Positions 16,411 through 24,851 of a DNA stretch of 64,000 nucleotides are shown piece after piece. How positions within the stretch are numbered: position 1 is the stretch's first letter; every line of letters starts with the position of its first letter. The position numbers and the translations under genes are program-made. The DNA comes from Lachnospiraceae bacterium. GTDB lineage: Bacteria; Bacillota; Clostridia; Lachnospirales; Lachnospiraceae. The notes beneath the pieces are model-generated. The model saw only the letters and a list, made by a program, of their open reading frames with translations. It ran no database searches and was not told where the DNA came from. The stretch spans positions 1-64,000 of the forward strand of contig JAFPWO010000023.1 in assembly GCA_017394885.1 (NCBI GenBank), given 5' to 3'.

Positions 16411-16452
16411 TTAAAAAACGGCAGCGGGGACGGTTCTCCGCTGCCGCATTTT
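16411..16452. terminator. Bidirectional terminator between nagA and htpG
   Basis: CGGCAGCGG (16419-16427) pairs perfectly with CCGCTGCCG (16438-16446). On the minus strand the stem is followed by TTTTTTAATT, so it ends htpG well; on the plus strand the tail is CATTTTG. Confidence 0.85.
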
Positions 16453-16463
16453 GTCCTGCCAAA

Positions 16464-18425
16464 TTATTTGATCAGTGCCTTCATGATCTTAAGGCTTCGG
16501 GCGGCGAACGCGCTCATGCCCGCGGCGTCCAGCGGCTTGTGGCTCATCATCGCGAGATCGTAGAGCTGCTCGGCGATCAGATCAGCGTACTCACCCTCCG
16601 GGTTCTTCTCCAGATACTGCACCAGTTCATTCTCGCTGTTTAAGATCAGGGTCTCCGTGGTCGGGAACTGGGCCGGATCCATGCCGTACATCTTCAGCAT
16701 ATCGTTCATGCGGCGGCTTTCCTCGGAGAAAGTCATGACCGAAGCGATTTCCGCGTCCTTAAAGCGCGTGACCTTAAGATCCATTTCTTCTTTGCCGAGG
16801 GCTTTTTTGAAGACATCCTTCAGGGCTTCGGCTTTCTTTTCCGCGTCTTCCCTGGCCAGCTCTTCGGTCAGCGCGCCGTCCACATCCGAATCGATGCGGC
16901 AGAATTTGTAATCCGGGTAGCGCTGCTCAAGCCTTGTGATGAACGGTTCGTCGATCGCGTGCGTGAACATCAGCGCGTCCAGCCCGGCTTCTTTGAACAT
17001 ATCAACGTACGTCGCCTGGCGGACCTCGTCGGTCACGTAGTAGATGACGGTACGTTTGTCTTTCTCTTCCGAAGTTTCGGCTTCCTCCGTGTCGGGAAGG
17101 ACCTCCTGAACGTCTTCTTCCGCCTTTTCTTCCTTCTCAGGCGGCGTCAGATATTCATCCAGCGAGATGTATTTCCCCTCCAGATTCTTATAGATGACGG
17201 CTTTCTTCATCTTGTCCGCAAACTTGTCGTCCCGCATCACGCCGTATTTGATGAAGGGATGGATATCTTCCCAGTATTTCTCGTACGATTCGCGCTCCAC
17301 ATTGAAGAGGCCGGTCAGTTTATCCGCGACCTTCTTGGTGATGTAGTCGGAGATCTTCTTCACAAACCCGTCGTTCTGCAGGGCAGAGCGGGAAACGTTG
17401 AGCGGCAGGTCCGCGCAGTCGATCACGCCTTTGAGAAGCAGCAAAAACTCGGGAATGACCTCCTTGATGTTGTCCGCGATAAAGACCTGGTTGCTGTAGA
17501 GCTTGATGGTCCCCTCGATCGGTTCGGTCTCCATATTGATCTTCGGGAAGAAGAGCAGGCCTTTCAGACGGAAGGGGTAATCCATGTTCAGGTGGATGGT
17601 GAAGAGCGGGTCGCGGTAATCGCGGAAGAGCTTTTTGTAAAACTCCTTATACTCGTCCTCCGTACACTCAGACGGGTTCTTTAACCACAGCGGATCCGGC
17701 TCGTTGACCGGCTTCGGCGCTTCCTTTTCCGGCTTTTCTTCAGAGGACGCTTCGGCGTTTTCTTCCGCCTTTTCTTCCTCTTCCTTTACGGTATCCAGAT
17801 TGGTGAAATAGATCGGATACGGCATGAAGGCGCAGTATTTTTCCAGAACGCCGCGGCAGCGGTATTCGTTTGAAAACTCCGTGGAATCATCAGCCAGATA
17901 CAGGGTGACCGCGGTACCGCGCTCCGCTTTGTCTCCCGGCTCCATGGAGAAGTTCGTGCCGCCTTCGGATTCCCAGTGGACAGCCTCCGCTCCTTCCTCC
18001 CAGGAGAGCGTATCGATCGTGACCTTTTCCGCGACCATGAACGCGCTGTAGAAGCCCAGCCCGAAGTGGCCGATGATCTGGTCCTCGTTCGCCTTATCTT
18101 TATACTTCTCCAGGAAATCCGCCGCGCCGGAGAAGGCGATCTGATTGATATACTCCTTCACCTCGTCCGCGGTCATGCCGAGGCCGTTGTCGGTAAAACG
18201 CATAAATCTGCCTTCCGGAGAGACCTCGACGTGTACGCAGAGCTCTTCTTCCGGGTCCAGCTCGATCTGGCCCATGATCTCGAGCTTCTTCAGCTTGGTG
18301 ATGGCGTCGCAGCCGTTCGAGACCATCTCGCGGACGAAAATATCATGGTCCGAGTAGAGCCATTTTTTAATGATCGGAAAGATATTTTCCGAATTGATGG
18401 ATAAATTACCGTGTTCGCTTTGCAT
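16464..18425 (-). CDS. htpG: Molecular chaperone HtpG (Hsp90 family)
   Basis: A 653-aa bacterial Hsp90. The N-terminal GHKL ATPase domain shows the E-x-x-S-N-x-x-D type segment (VREMVSNGCDAITKL), DNGLGM and the IGHFGLGFYSAF lid motif. The middle and C-terminal dimerisation domains follow, and a charged Glu/Lys linker lies near residue 225. It refolds client proteins with DnaK. The ATG at 18425 has an AAGAAGGA-type site. It stands alone behind a consensus promoter with a CIRCE operator, which points to HrcA heat-shock control. Confidence 0.96.
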   Translation of the reverse strand: MQSEHGNLSINSENIFPIIKKWLYSDHDIFVREMVSNGCDAITKLKKLEIMGQIELDPEEELCVHVEVSPEGRFMRFTDNGLGMTADEVKEYINQIAFSGAADFLEKYKDKANEDQIIGHFGLGFYSAFMVAEKVTIDTLSWEEGAEAVHWESEGGTNFSMEPGDKAERGTAVTLYLADDSTEFSNEYRCRGVLEKYCAFMPYPIYFTNLDTVKEEEEKAEENAEASSEEKPEKEAPKPVNEPDPLWLKNPSECTEDEYKEFYKKLFRDYRDPLFTIHLNMDYPFRLKGLLFFPKINMETEPIEGTIKLYSNQVFIADNIKEVIPEFLLLLKGVIDCADLPLNVSRSALQNDGFVKKISDYITKKVADKLTGLFNVERESYEKYWEDIHPFIKYGVMRDDKFADKMKKAVIYKNLEGKYISLDEYLTPPEKEEKAEEDVQEVLPDTEEAETSEEKDKRTVIYYVTDEVRQATYVDMFKEAGLDALMFTHAIDEPFITRLEQRYPDYKFCRIDSDVDGALTEELAREDAEKKAEALKDVFKKALGKEEMDLKVTRFKDAEIASVMTFSEESRRMNDMLKMYGMDPAQFPTTETLILNSENELVQYLEKNPEGEYADLIAEQLYDLAMMSHKPLDAAGMSAFAARSLKIMKALIK

Positions 18426-18496
18426 GTTCTGATCCTTCTTTCCCGTATAACAGGGCAGGCAGTGCCTGCCGGAGAATGTACGTATTTTATAATATT

Positions 18497-18525
18497 ACTA
18501 TACGCCCGGGGAGGAAAAATGTCAA
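18497..18525 (-). promoter_or_regulatory. Promoter for htpG
   Basis: Minus-strand TTGACA (18525-18520), 17 bases, TATAGT (18502-18497). The leader to the ATG is about 65 nt. Confidence 0.8.
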
Positions 18526-18532
18526 GAAAAAG

Positions 18533-18559
18533 TTAGCACTCAATCAAAAAGAGTGCTAA
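18533..18559. promoter_or_regulatory. CIRCE operator (HrcA site) upstream of htpG
   Basis: TTAGCACTC (18533-18541), a 9-base spacer, then GAGTGCTAA (18551-18559): the exact CIRCE consensus. It ends seven bases upstream of the htpG -35 box rather than between promoter and gene. The only gene it can control from here is htpG, since the gene on its other side is transcribed towards it. Confidence 0.93.
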
Positions 18560-18600
18560 CAATTCGATGGCTTTCGAAAACGCCGGGTGGGCGGCGGCGC

Positions 18601-18771
18601 TTATTCTTCCTCTATCCTCTGCACTTCCACCGTGATCTTCGGCGTTCCGTAGCGCGGGTCGAAAAGAGCGGCAATATGGCTTTCATACCACTCGCGCAGC
18701 GCTTCGTCGTCCATCTCGCAGGGCTCGCCCTGCGTCACGATCGTCACATTCGTAATGATTTTCTCTTTCAT
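18601..18771 (-). CDS. Small hypothetical protein (56 aa)
   Basis: A 56-aa acidic soluble protein starting MKEKIITNVTIVTQGEP and ending in IEEE, with no cysteines beyond one and no membrane segment. AAGGAGG lies nine bases before the ATG at 18771, which supports it as a real gene. I do not recognise the family. It is divergent from the phosphoesterase gene and lies upstream of the CIRCE-htpG unit; nothing indicates a role. Confidence 0.6.
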   Translation of the reverse strand: MKEKIITNVTIVTQGEPCEMDDEALREWYESHIAALFDPRYGTPKITVEVQRIEEE

Positions 18772-18873
18772 ACCGACTTCCTCCTTAACTATTATAACCG
18801 AAGGAGCCTGGGATGGCAAGGGGGCCGCGCCGGCGGGCGGATCAACACTTTCTGACATTCCGACTACTACCCC

Positions 18874-18902
18874 TTGCATCTTCCCGCCTTATCGTGTACA
18901 AT
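18874..18902 (+). promoter_or_regulatory. Promoter for the phosphoesterase-scpA-scpB-trmK operon
   Basis: TTGCAT (18874-18879), 17 bases, TACAAT (18897-18902). Confidence 0.65.
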
Positions 18903-18934
18903 ATATTGCGCCGCGCGGCGGCGGGAGAAGAGCC

Positions 18935-19738
18935 ATGAAACTGATCAGGACCGTTCACTATACCGTGCCGTACCCGGGAGGAGAGGCTCCCTCCGGGGCG
19001 TTCCGCATCGCGCTGCTCGCGGATCTGCACAACAATATCTTTCCGGGATTGACGGAGCAGATCAGAAGGGAGGCGCCGGACATCATCCTGATCGTGGGCG
19101 ATATGGCGAACAAGCCGCTTTCCTGGCGGAAGGCGGGCTTCGGCCGGGCCTATGCGCTGATCAAAGCGCTGGCCGCGGAATATCCCGTCTACTATGCGCC
19201 GGGCAATCACGAGACGGAGTGGAAAGCGCGGCCGGACAGCATGGGCGCCTTGTATGAACGCTATCAGAAAGCGCTGGAGAGAAAAGGCGTGATTTTTCTG
19301 AATAACGATTCGGCCTGCGTAAGCGGGAAGGGCTTTTCTTTCCGTCTGAGCGGGCTGGAGCTGAGCCGCGCGCTGTATGAACGAAGACCCGGCTCCGCCC
19401 ATCCGTTTACGGAAGAAGACCTGGAAGCGCTCCTCGGCCCGTCCGATCCGTCCGGGTATCAGATCCTGCTCTCGCACACGCCGGTGTTTTTTGAGGCGTA
19501 CCGGCGCTGGGGCGCGGATCTGGTGCTCTCGGGCCATCTGCACGGGGGCATGATCCGGTTTCCGGGTATCGGCGGGCTCATCGGCGCGGGCTTCAGCCTC
19601 TTTCCGGAGTATGACCGGGGGCATTTTGAAGAAGAAGAAAAACACATGATCGTTACGGCAGGGCTGGGTACGCACACGCTGCCCGTACGGGTACTGAATC
19701 CCCGGGAGCTGGCGATCATCGATCTGGAGAAAGAATAA
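18935..19738 (+). CDS. Calcineurin-like metallophosphoesterase
   Basis: A 267-aa binuclear metal phosphoesterase. The five blocks are visible: D30-x-H32 (LLADLHNN), GD56 (LIVGDM), GNHE near 90-93, a later SHTP, and GHLHGG. Length and motif spacing resemble YkuE/YaeI-type enzymes, some of which act on UDP-linked lipids. There is no signal peptide or membrane anchor in the chosen start at 18935 (GAGAAGAG site just upstream). Its stop codon directly abuts the scpA ATG, so it is the first gene of the scpAB operon. The substrate is unknown. Confidence 0.85.
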   Translation: MKLIRTVHYTVPYPGGEAPSGAFRIALLADLHNNIFPGLTEQIRREAPDIILIVGDMANKPLSWRKAGFGRAYALIKALAAEYPVYYAPGNHETEWKARPDSMGALYERYQKALERKGVIFLNNDSACVSGKGFSFRLSGLELSRALYERRPGSAHPFTEEDLEALLGPSDPSGYQILLSHTPVFFEAYRRWGADLVLSGHLHGGMIRFPGIGGLIGAGFSLFPEYDRGHFEEEEKHMIVTAGLGTHTLPVRVLNPRELAIIDLEKE

Positions 19739-20485
19739 ATGGAACTGTCGGTGAAACTGGATCAGTTTGAAGGGCCGCTGGACCTTCTGCTGCATCTGAT
19801 CGAAAAGAATAAGGTGAATATCTACGATATCCCGATCGCGCTGATTACGGAGCAGTATCTGGAGGTCGTATCCCAGATGCGGGCGGAGCGGATGGAATCC
19901 TTAAGCGAGTTCCTGGTCATGGCTGCCACGCTTCTGGATATCAAGGCGCGTATGCTTCTGCCGAAGGAAGAGACGCCTGAAGGAGAAGAGGAAGATCCCC
20001 GTGCCGAACTGGTGGCCCGCCTGCTGGAATACCGCCGCTATAAGCTGCTCTCCGCCGATATGCGTGAGCTGGAAGAAGGAAGCGAGCGGCTCTACTACCG
20101 CGAGCGCTTCCTGCCCCGCGAAGTGGAAAAGTACAAGCCGCCGGTGGATCTGGACCAGCTCCTTGCGGGCGTGACGATAGAGAAGCTGCAGGCGATCTGT
20201 GACGAGATCCTGCGGAGAAATGCCGCCAAGGAAGACGTGGAGCACAGCCATTTCGGGGAGATCGAGCGGGAAGCGGTGCAGATCGGCGACCGTCTGGATT
20301 TCGTGAAGCGCCGGGTGCAGAGGCCGGGGCGCCATTCCTTCCGGAGCCTCCTGCGGCGCGCGGCCAGCCGCCTGGAGATCGTGGTGACCTTCATGGCTGT
20401 CCTGGAACTGATCAAGACCGGGGAGATCCGCCTGACCGAGGATTCGACCCGTGACGACTTTACATTAGAGGTGAATGCCGCATGA
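19739..20485 (+). CDS. scpA: Segregation and condensation protein ScpA
   Basis: A 248-aa kleisin subunit of the SMC-ScpA-ScpB condensin, which organises replicated chromosomes. The N-terminus LDQFEGPLDLLLHLIEKNKV is diagnostic, with the IYDIPIALITEQYLE segment after it and a C-terminal winged helix that would bind the Smc head. The ATG follows the previous stop without a gap; it overlaps scpB by four bases. smc itself is not in the window. Confidence 0.96.
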   Translation: MELSVKLDQFEGPLDLLLHLIEKNKVNIYDIPIALITEQYLEVVSQMRAERMESLSEFLVMAATLLDIKARMLLPKEETPEGEEEDPRAELVARLLEYRRYKLLSADMRELEEGSERLYYRERFLPREVEKYKPPVDLDQLLAGVTIEKLQAICDEILRRNAAKEDVEHSHFGEIEREAVQIGDRLDFVKRRVQRPGRHSFRSLLRRAASRLEIVVTFMAVLELIKTGEIRLTEDSTRDDFTLEVNAA

Positions 20486-21072
20486 AACAGGTAGCCATCC
20501 TGGAAGGGATCCTTTTCGCCATGGGTAGCTCCGTGGAAAAGACGGTGCTGGCTGAAGCCATGGAAACGGATGTGGAGACCGTGGAAAAGCTGGCGGACGA
20601 GCTGGCAAACGAGTATATCGAAAAAGATTGCGGCGTACGTCTCCTGACGCTGGGAGACAGCTATCAGCTGTGCACGGCGGAAGCCTGCTATGAAGCCCTG
20701 ATCCGGATCGCCAAAAAGCCGAAGCCGCCGGTGCTGACGGACGTCATCATGGAAACGCTGGCCATCATCGCGTATAAACAGCCCGTGACCAAGGCGGATA
20801 TCGAACGGATCCGCGGGGTCAGCAGCGACCATGCCGTGAACCGCCTTGTGGAGTTCGGGCTCGTGGAAGAGGCCGGACGCCTGAACGCGCCGGGCCGCCC
20901 GCTCCTGTTCCGGACCACGGAAGAATTCCTCCGGCGCTTCCGGATCCCGTCCCCGGAAAAGCTCCCGGAAGTGGATCCGGTGCAGATGGCGGAGATCGAG
21001 GCCGCGGTGGAAGAGGAAGTCGGGGCGCAGGAAGCCCGGGAAGCGGCTGAGAAAGTGAAAGTGGAGATCTGA
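20482..21072 (+). CDS. scpB: Segregation and condensation protein ScpB
   Basis: A 196-aa dimeric winged-helix partner of ScpA. The segment ETLAIIAYKQPVTKADIERI followed by RGVSSDHAVNRLVEFGLVEE is the family core. The C-terminal 35 residues are a Glu/Ala-rich tail. It is coupled to scpA by an ATGA overlap. Confidence 0.96.
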   Translation: MKQVAILEGILFAMGSSVEKTVLAEAMETDVETVEKLADELANEYIEKDCGVRLLTLGDSYQLCTAEACYEALIRIAKKPKPPVLTDVIMETLAIIAYKQPVTKADIERIRGVSSDHAVNRLVEFGLVEEAGRLNAPGRPLLFRTTEEFLRRFRIPSPEKLPEVDPVQMAEIEAAVEEEVGAQEAREAAEKVKVEI

Positions 21073-21080
21073 CCGTCAGT

Positions 21081-21773
21081 ATGAAATTATCGGATCGACT
21101 GGAAAATCTTATATCGCTGGTCCCGCCCGGCACTGCGCTGGCCGATATCGGGACGGACCATGCCTTCACCGCGATCGAGCTGGTGCGGCGCGGCATCTGC
21201 CCGAAGGTGATCGCGACCGACGTAAGGAAAGGCCCCTTAAAGATCGCGCAGTCGCATGTGGAGGAGGCTGGTCTGGCAGAAAAGATTAAGCTGCGGCGGG
21301 GCGACGGCCTGGAGCCGCTCTCGCCGGGGGAAACGGACGGCATCCTGATCGCCGGCATGGGCGGGCCGCTGATGGAGCGGATCCTTTCGGAAGGCCGCGA
21401 GAAGGCGCAGGCCGCGAAGTTCCTGATCCTTTCCCCGCAGTCGGAGATCCCGCATTTCCGCGTCTTCCTGCAGGAAAACGGCTATGCCGTAAAGCAGGAG
21501 AAGCTGCTGAACGAAGAGGGCAAAGTCTATTTTATCTTTCTGGCAGAGCCCGGGGAGGAAGCCCCCCTTTCGGAGACGGAAGCGGCTTTCGGAAGACATC
21601 TTCTGGCGGATCCGACGCCGGAGCTGGAGGGCTTCATCCTGCATGAAAAAAGGATCGCGGAACGGATCCTGGATATCCTGCCGGGAGAGATCTCTCTGGA
21701 AGAAAGAAGAAAAGAACTGGAAAGGATCATACGGGTCGCGCAGGAAGCGCTGGACCGGATCAGAAGCAGATAG
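21081..21773 (+). CDS. trmK: tRNA (adenine22-N1)-methyltransferase TrmK
   Basis: A 230-aa SAM-dependent methyltransferase that makes m1A22 in some tRNAs. Motif I reads ALADIGTDHAF near residue 20, followed by the ATDV acidic loop and GMGGPLMERIL near 92. The C-terminal coiled coil (residues about 190-230, Glu/Arg-rich) is also normal for TrmK. It is the last gene of the operon, eight bases after scpB, and is followed by a strong terminator. Confidence 0.9.
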   Translation: MKLSDRLENLISLVPPGTALADIGTDHAFTAIELVRRGICPKVIATDVRKGPLKIAQSHVEEAGLAEKIKLRRGDGLEPLSPGETDGILIAGMGGPLMERILSEGREKAQAAKFLILSPQSEIPHFRVFLQENGYAVKQEKLLNEEGKVYFIFLAEPGEEAPLSETEAAFGRHLLADPTPELEGFILHEKRIAERILDILPGEISLEERRKELERIIRVAQEALDRIRSR

Positions 21774-21795
21774 CGGCGAGGCTGCGTATCATAAT

Positions 21796-21836
21796 AAGTA
21801 AGACAGTGGGGGTCAGACCCCCACTGTCTTATTTTG
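21796..21836. terminator. Bidirectional terminator with GGGGTCAGACCCC core (copy 1)
   Basis: A perfect 15-bp inverted repeat: 21800-21814 pairs with 21816-21830 around a single central A, flanked by TAAG and TTATTTTG. It serves trmK and the convergent secreted-protein gene. The central GGGGTCAGACCCC recurs in two other terminators of this window. Confidence 0.85.
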
Positions 21837-21856
21837 AAGATACCGTACGCCGTTAT

Positions 21857-22600
21857 TTATTTAACCTTGAAGGATTTAGACAGAACGTTGGTGACGATGC
21901 CGTTCGATGTGATGATGCTCACGCGGTAGATATACTGGCCGGCGTTCAGCTTCCGGAAGGTCATCTGGGAATCCAGCTTGTGCAGGTCGAAGGTCTTGGC
22001 ATTCGGCGCCGCGGAGGCGGAGAACTGCTTGACGCCGTCGGTGGTGTAGACAGACATGGTGACCTTGGTGATCTTATAGCTGGATTTGACGATGCCCTTG
22101 CAGGAGAAAGTCTTGCCCTTGACCAGAGTCCCGGAGGGGCAGGTATAACTACTTAACGCAACATCCGAGTCTTTGATCGTGAAGCTTCCGTACCATCTGT
22201 CGCAGCGGGAGGCGGTGGAGGCGGTCAGGGTCCAGGTGTACTGTCCCTTGGGCAGATCCTTGAAGGTCAGCTTGCTGTCGATGCTGTACAGGGAGAAGGT
22301 CTTGCTCTTCGGAACGGCGCTGACCTTTAAGGCTACGTTGCCTTTGGAATCCTTGGCGATAAAGCTGACAAGGGTCAGATTCGTCTTGGCTGTGAGCTTG
22401 CCGCTTACGGTAAAGGCTTTGCCGTTGGCCAGCGTGCCGGTCGGGAGGATCCCGTTGCTTAAAGTGATGGGAGAAGTCGTCGTTGCGTTGCTCTGGGCGG
22501 TGGTCTGCTGCGCGGTGGCTGCCGAGCAGGGGGCGGTAACGGTGGTGAAAAGGATCATGGCGATGAGGGCCAGGGTGAGCATTCTTACTTTCTTAAACAT
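21857..22600 (-). CDS. Secreted protein with two homologous ~95-aa domains
   Basis: A 247-aa exported protein. Residues 1-28 form a signal peptide ending in CSAA. After a Thr/Gln/Ala-rich linker come two copies of one domain, about residues 50-147 and 152-247. Matching pieces include PTGTLANGKAFTVSGK / PSGTLVKGKTFSCKG, SKTFSLYSIDSKLTFKDLPKGQY / AKTFDLHKLDSQMTFRKLNAGQY, and GSFTIK / KSFKVK. The fold looks like an all-beta immunoglobulin-like unit. There is no sortase motif or wall-binding module, so it is probably released or loosely attached. The ATG at 22600 has AAGGAGG. Family and function unrecognised. Confidence 0.7.
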   Translation of the reverse strand: MFKKVRMLTLALIAMILFTTVTAPCSAATAQQTTAQSNATTTSPITLSNGILPTGTLANGKAFTVSGKLTAKTNLTLVSFIAKDSKGNVALKVSAVPKSKTFSLYSIDSKLTFKDLPKGQYTWTLTASTASRCDRWYGSFTIKDSDVALSSYTCPSGTLVKGKTFSCKGIVKSSYKITKVTMSVYTTDGVKQFSASAAPNAKTFDLHKLDSQMTFRKLNAGQYIYRVSIITSNGIVTNVLSKSFKVK

Positions 22601-22729
22601 GGTTCTATCCTCCTTGGATTTCTTTCTGTTCAGGTTTCCCTGTTCTTTCTGACCGCATCATACAAAACCCGCCGGACCCGTTTGTAAATTTCACTTTCCC
22701 CCTGCGGAAACAGGCAGGCGCCTTGCCGC

Positions 22730-22758
22730 TTGCGCGCGGAAACCGTCTGTGTTATTGT
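22730..22758 (+). promoter_or_regulatory. Possible promoter for the kinase operon
   Basis: TTGCGC (22730-22735), 17 bases, TATTGT (22753-22758). This is a weak match but the only reasonable pair in the gap. Confidence 0.3.
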
Positions 22759-22838
22759 AAAATCCGATAGAGATAATTGCCTGTCTGCTTATCAATCAAA
22801 GAGGATGCTGCCGGGATCCCGGCAGGAAATGACGGAAG

Positions 22839-24731
22839 ATGGAAGAAAAGATCAGACTGCCGGAAGAATGGGCCGGCTGGGAAGTGACGGAAGAGCTCGG
22901 CGCCGGTTCGTACGGCCGGGTCTATGAAGCGCGGAAGAGGGATCTTTCCGCGGAAGGCGGAGCGGAAGAGAAGGCTGCGGTCAAGATCATCCGGATCCCC
23001 GCGGATGACGCGGAGGCCGCCGTGCTGGCCTATGAGCTGCCGAAGGAGGAAGACCGGGCCCGCTACTATGAAAACGTTGTGGACGGCCTGCTGGCCGAGA
23101 TCCATGCCATGGAGGCGCTGAAGGAGAACCCCAATGCGGTCCATCTTCAGGATTCTTTCGTAGAACATGAAGAAGGTTCTTTGTTATGGACCATCTATAT
23201 CCGGATGGAACTGCTGATCCCGCTCGGGGAATACCGGGTGGAGCATGAGCTTCGCGAACCGGAGGTCATCCGGCTCGGCCTGGATCTGTGCCATGTTCTG
23301 GAGGAGTGCGAAAAGCGCGCGATCCTTCACCGGGATATCAAGACAGAGAACATCATGGTGTCCGGGGACGGCACATTCAAGCTGGGGGATTTCGGACTGG
23401 CCAGGCAGCTGCGCCTTACGACGGGCAGCCTTTCCTTAAAGGGCAGTTTTACCTACATGTCTCCGGAAGTCTATCACGGGGAAGCTTACGATACGCGGGC
23501 CGATCAGTATTCCCTGGGGATCGTTCTGTACCGTCTCCTGAACAGAAACCGGGATCCGTTCACGGATCCGGACGCCGGCATGATCTATTATAAGGACCGG
23601 GAAAGCTCGCTGCAGAAACGCATGAAGGGCGAGAAGCTCCCGCCTCCCGCCGATGCCTCCGAACGGACGGCGGCGGTGATCCTGAAGGCCTGCGCCTACT
23701 CTCCAAAGGAGCGCTACCGTCACATCGCGGATCTGAAGCATGATCTGATGCTCCTGGCCGGGGAAGGGACGGATGCGGTTCTGATCGCGGAGCGCGGGGA
23801 AGCTGCCGAAGAAGAAAAGCCGGAGGAGGCAAGGCTGCGCCGCAAGCGGATCCCCGTTCTTGTTGCGGCCGCGGCGGTAGTCGCCCTCTTCCTGATCGCA
23901 GGCGCCGCCTTCGGCCTTTTCGGAAAGAAAACGCCGGACGGATTTGGGACAGAATCCGGACAGGATACGGAGTCCGGGAAAGAATCGGCTGCGCAGGCAG
24001 AGACCGGATCGGCCGGTGAGACAGAATCGATAACCGAAAGCGAAACGACGCAGGCAAGCACCGAAGCGCTGGCCGGCTCCGGTACCTGCGGGAACGATCT
24101 TCGCTGGGAACTGACGGAAAGCGGCGTGCTGACGATCCGCGGTACCGGCATGATGACCGCCTATCAGGTTCTGCACGCGGCCCCGTGGCGCTTTTTGAAT
24201 GTGAAAGAGGTCTTTGTGGAAGAAGGCGTGACCGGGATCGGTTCCTATGCCTTTCGCATGAATGCCTCGATCCGTGAGGTCCATCTGCCGCAAAGCCTGG
24301 AATATATCGGCGACGGGGCCTTCGAACAGTGCTGGGTTTTGACATCCTTATCCATCCCGGCCGCGGTCGATCATGTCGGCATAGAAGTTTTTGCCGGCTG
24401 CGTGAATCTTACCTCGGTTACCGTGGCAAAAGATAATCCGGTATTTGACAGCCGAAATTACTGCAATGCCGTGATCGAGACCGCAGCGAATACCGTGGTG
24501 GCGGGCTGCCGCGCCAGTACGATCCCGGACGGGGTGGAAGCGATCGGCCCGTCCGCGTTCGATACCTGCATCGGGCTGACGGAGATCACGATCCCGGATT
24601 CCGTGACGCGTATCGATGAGACAGCCTTCCTGGACTGCGACGAGGAGCTTGTCATCTGCGGCAGCGCCGGCTCGGCCGCGGAAACATACGCCAAAAGCGC
24701 CGGTTTTAAATTCAGAGAAATCTCGAAATAA
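22839..24731 (+). CDS. Membrane Ser/Thr protein kinase with BspA-type leucine-rich sensor domain
   Basis: A 630-aa Hanks-type kinase. The glycine loop is GAGSYGRVYEA near residue 21, the ATP lysine is in AAVKIIRI, the catalytic loop is HRDIKTENIM, the metal motif is GDFGLARQ, and YMSPEVY follows. One transmembrane helix lies at about 337-358 (PVLVAAAAVVALFLIAGAAF). The outside part has a Glu/Ser/Thr linker and a leucine-rich region of LRR_5/BspA type (about 410-630; repeats such as VTGIGSYAFRMNASIREVHLP and VEAIGPSAFDTCIGLTEITIP). It lacks the PASTA repeats of PrkC-type kinases, so the signal is likely different. PP2C and an unknown gene follow. Confidence 0.88.
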   Translation: MEEKIRLPEEWAGWEVTEELGAGSYGRVYEARKRDLSAEGGAEEKAAVKIIRIPADDAEAAVLAYELPKEEDRARYYENVVDGLLAEIHAMEALKENPNAVHLQDSFVEHEEGSLLWTIYIRMELLIPLGEYRVEHELREPEVIRLGLDLCHVLEECEKRAILHRDIKTENIMVSGDGTFKLGDFGLARQLRLTTGSLSLKGSFTYMSPEVYHGEAYDTRADQYSLGIVLYRLLNRNRDPFTDPDAGMIYYKDRESSLQKRMKGEKLPPPADASERTAAVILKACAYSPKERYRHIADLKHDLMLLAGEGTDAVLIAERGEAAEEEKPEEARLRRKRIPVLVAAAAVVALFLIAGAAFGLFGKKTPDGFGTESGQDTESGKESAAQAETGSAGETESITESETTQASTEALAGSGTCGNDLRWELTESGVLTIRGTGMMTAYQVLHAAPWRFLNVKEVFVEEGVTGIGSYAFRMNASIREVHLPQSLEYIGDGAFEQCWVLTSLSIPAAVDHVGIEVFAGCVNLTSVTVAKDNPVFDSRNYCNAVIETAANTVVAGCRASTIPDGVEAIGPSAFDTCIGLTEITIPDSVTRIDETAFLDCDEELVICGSAGSAAETYAKSAGFKFREISK

Positions 24732-24851
24732 TCTCTCGGATCCTTTCCCGGAAGGGAAAGCGGCCGTTACAGCCGCGGGAAGCCTTTCGGATACAGTGCA
24801 GGATGAAAAAGCCCGTCTTTTTCAAAACACGGAAGGATGAAGGAGTAAGAA

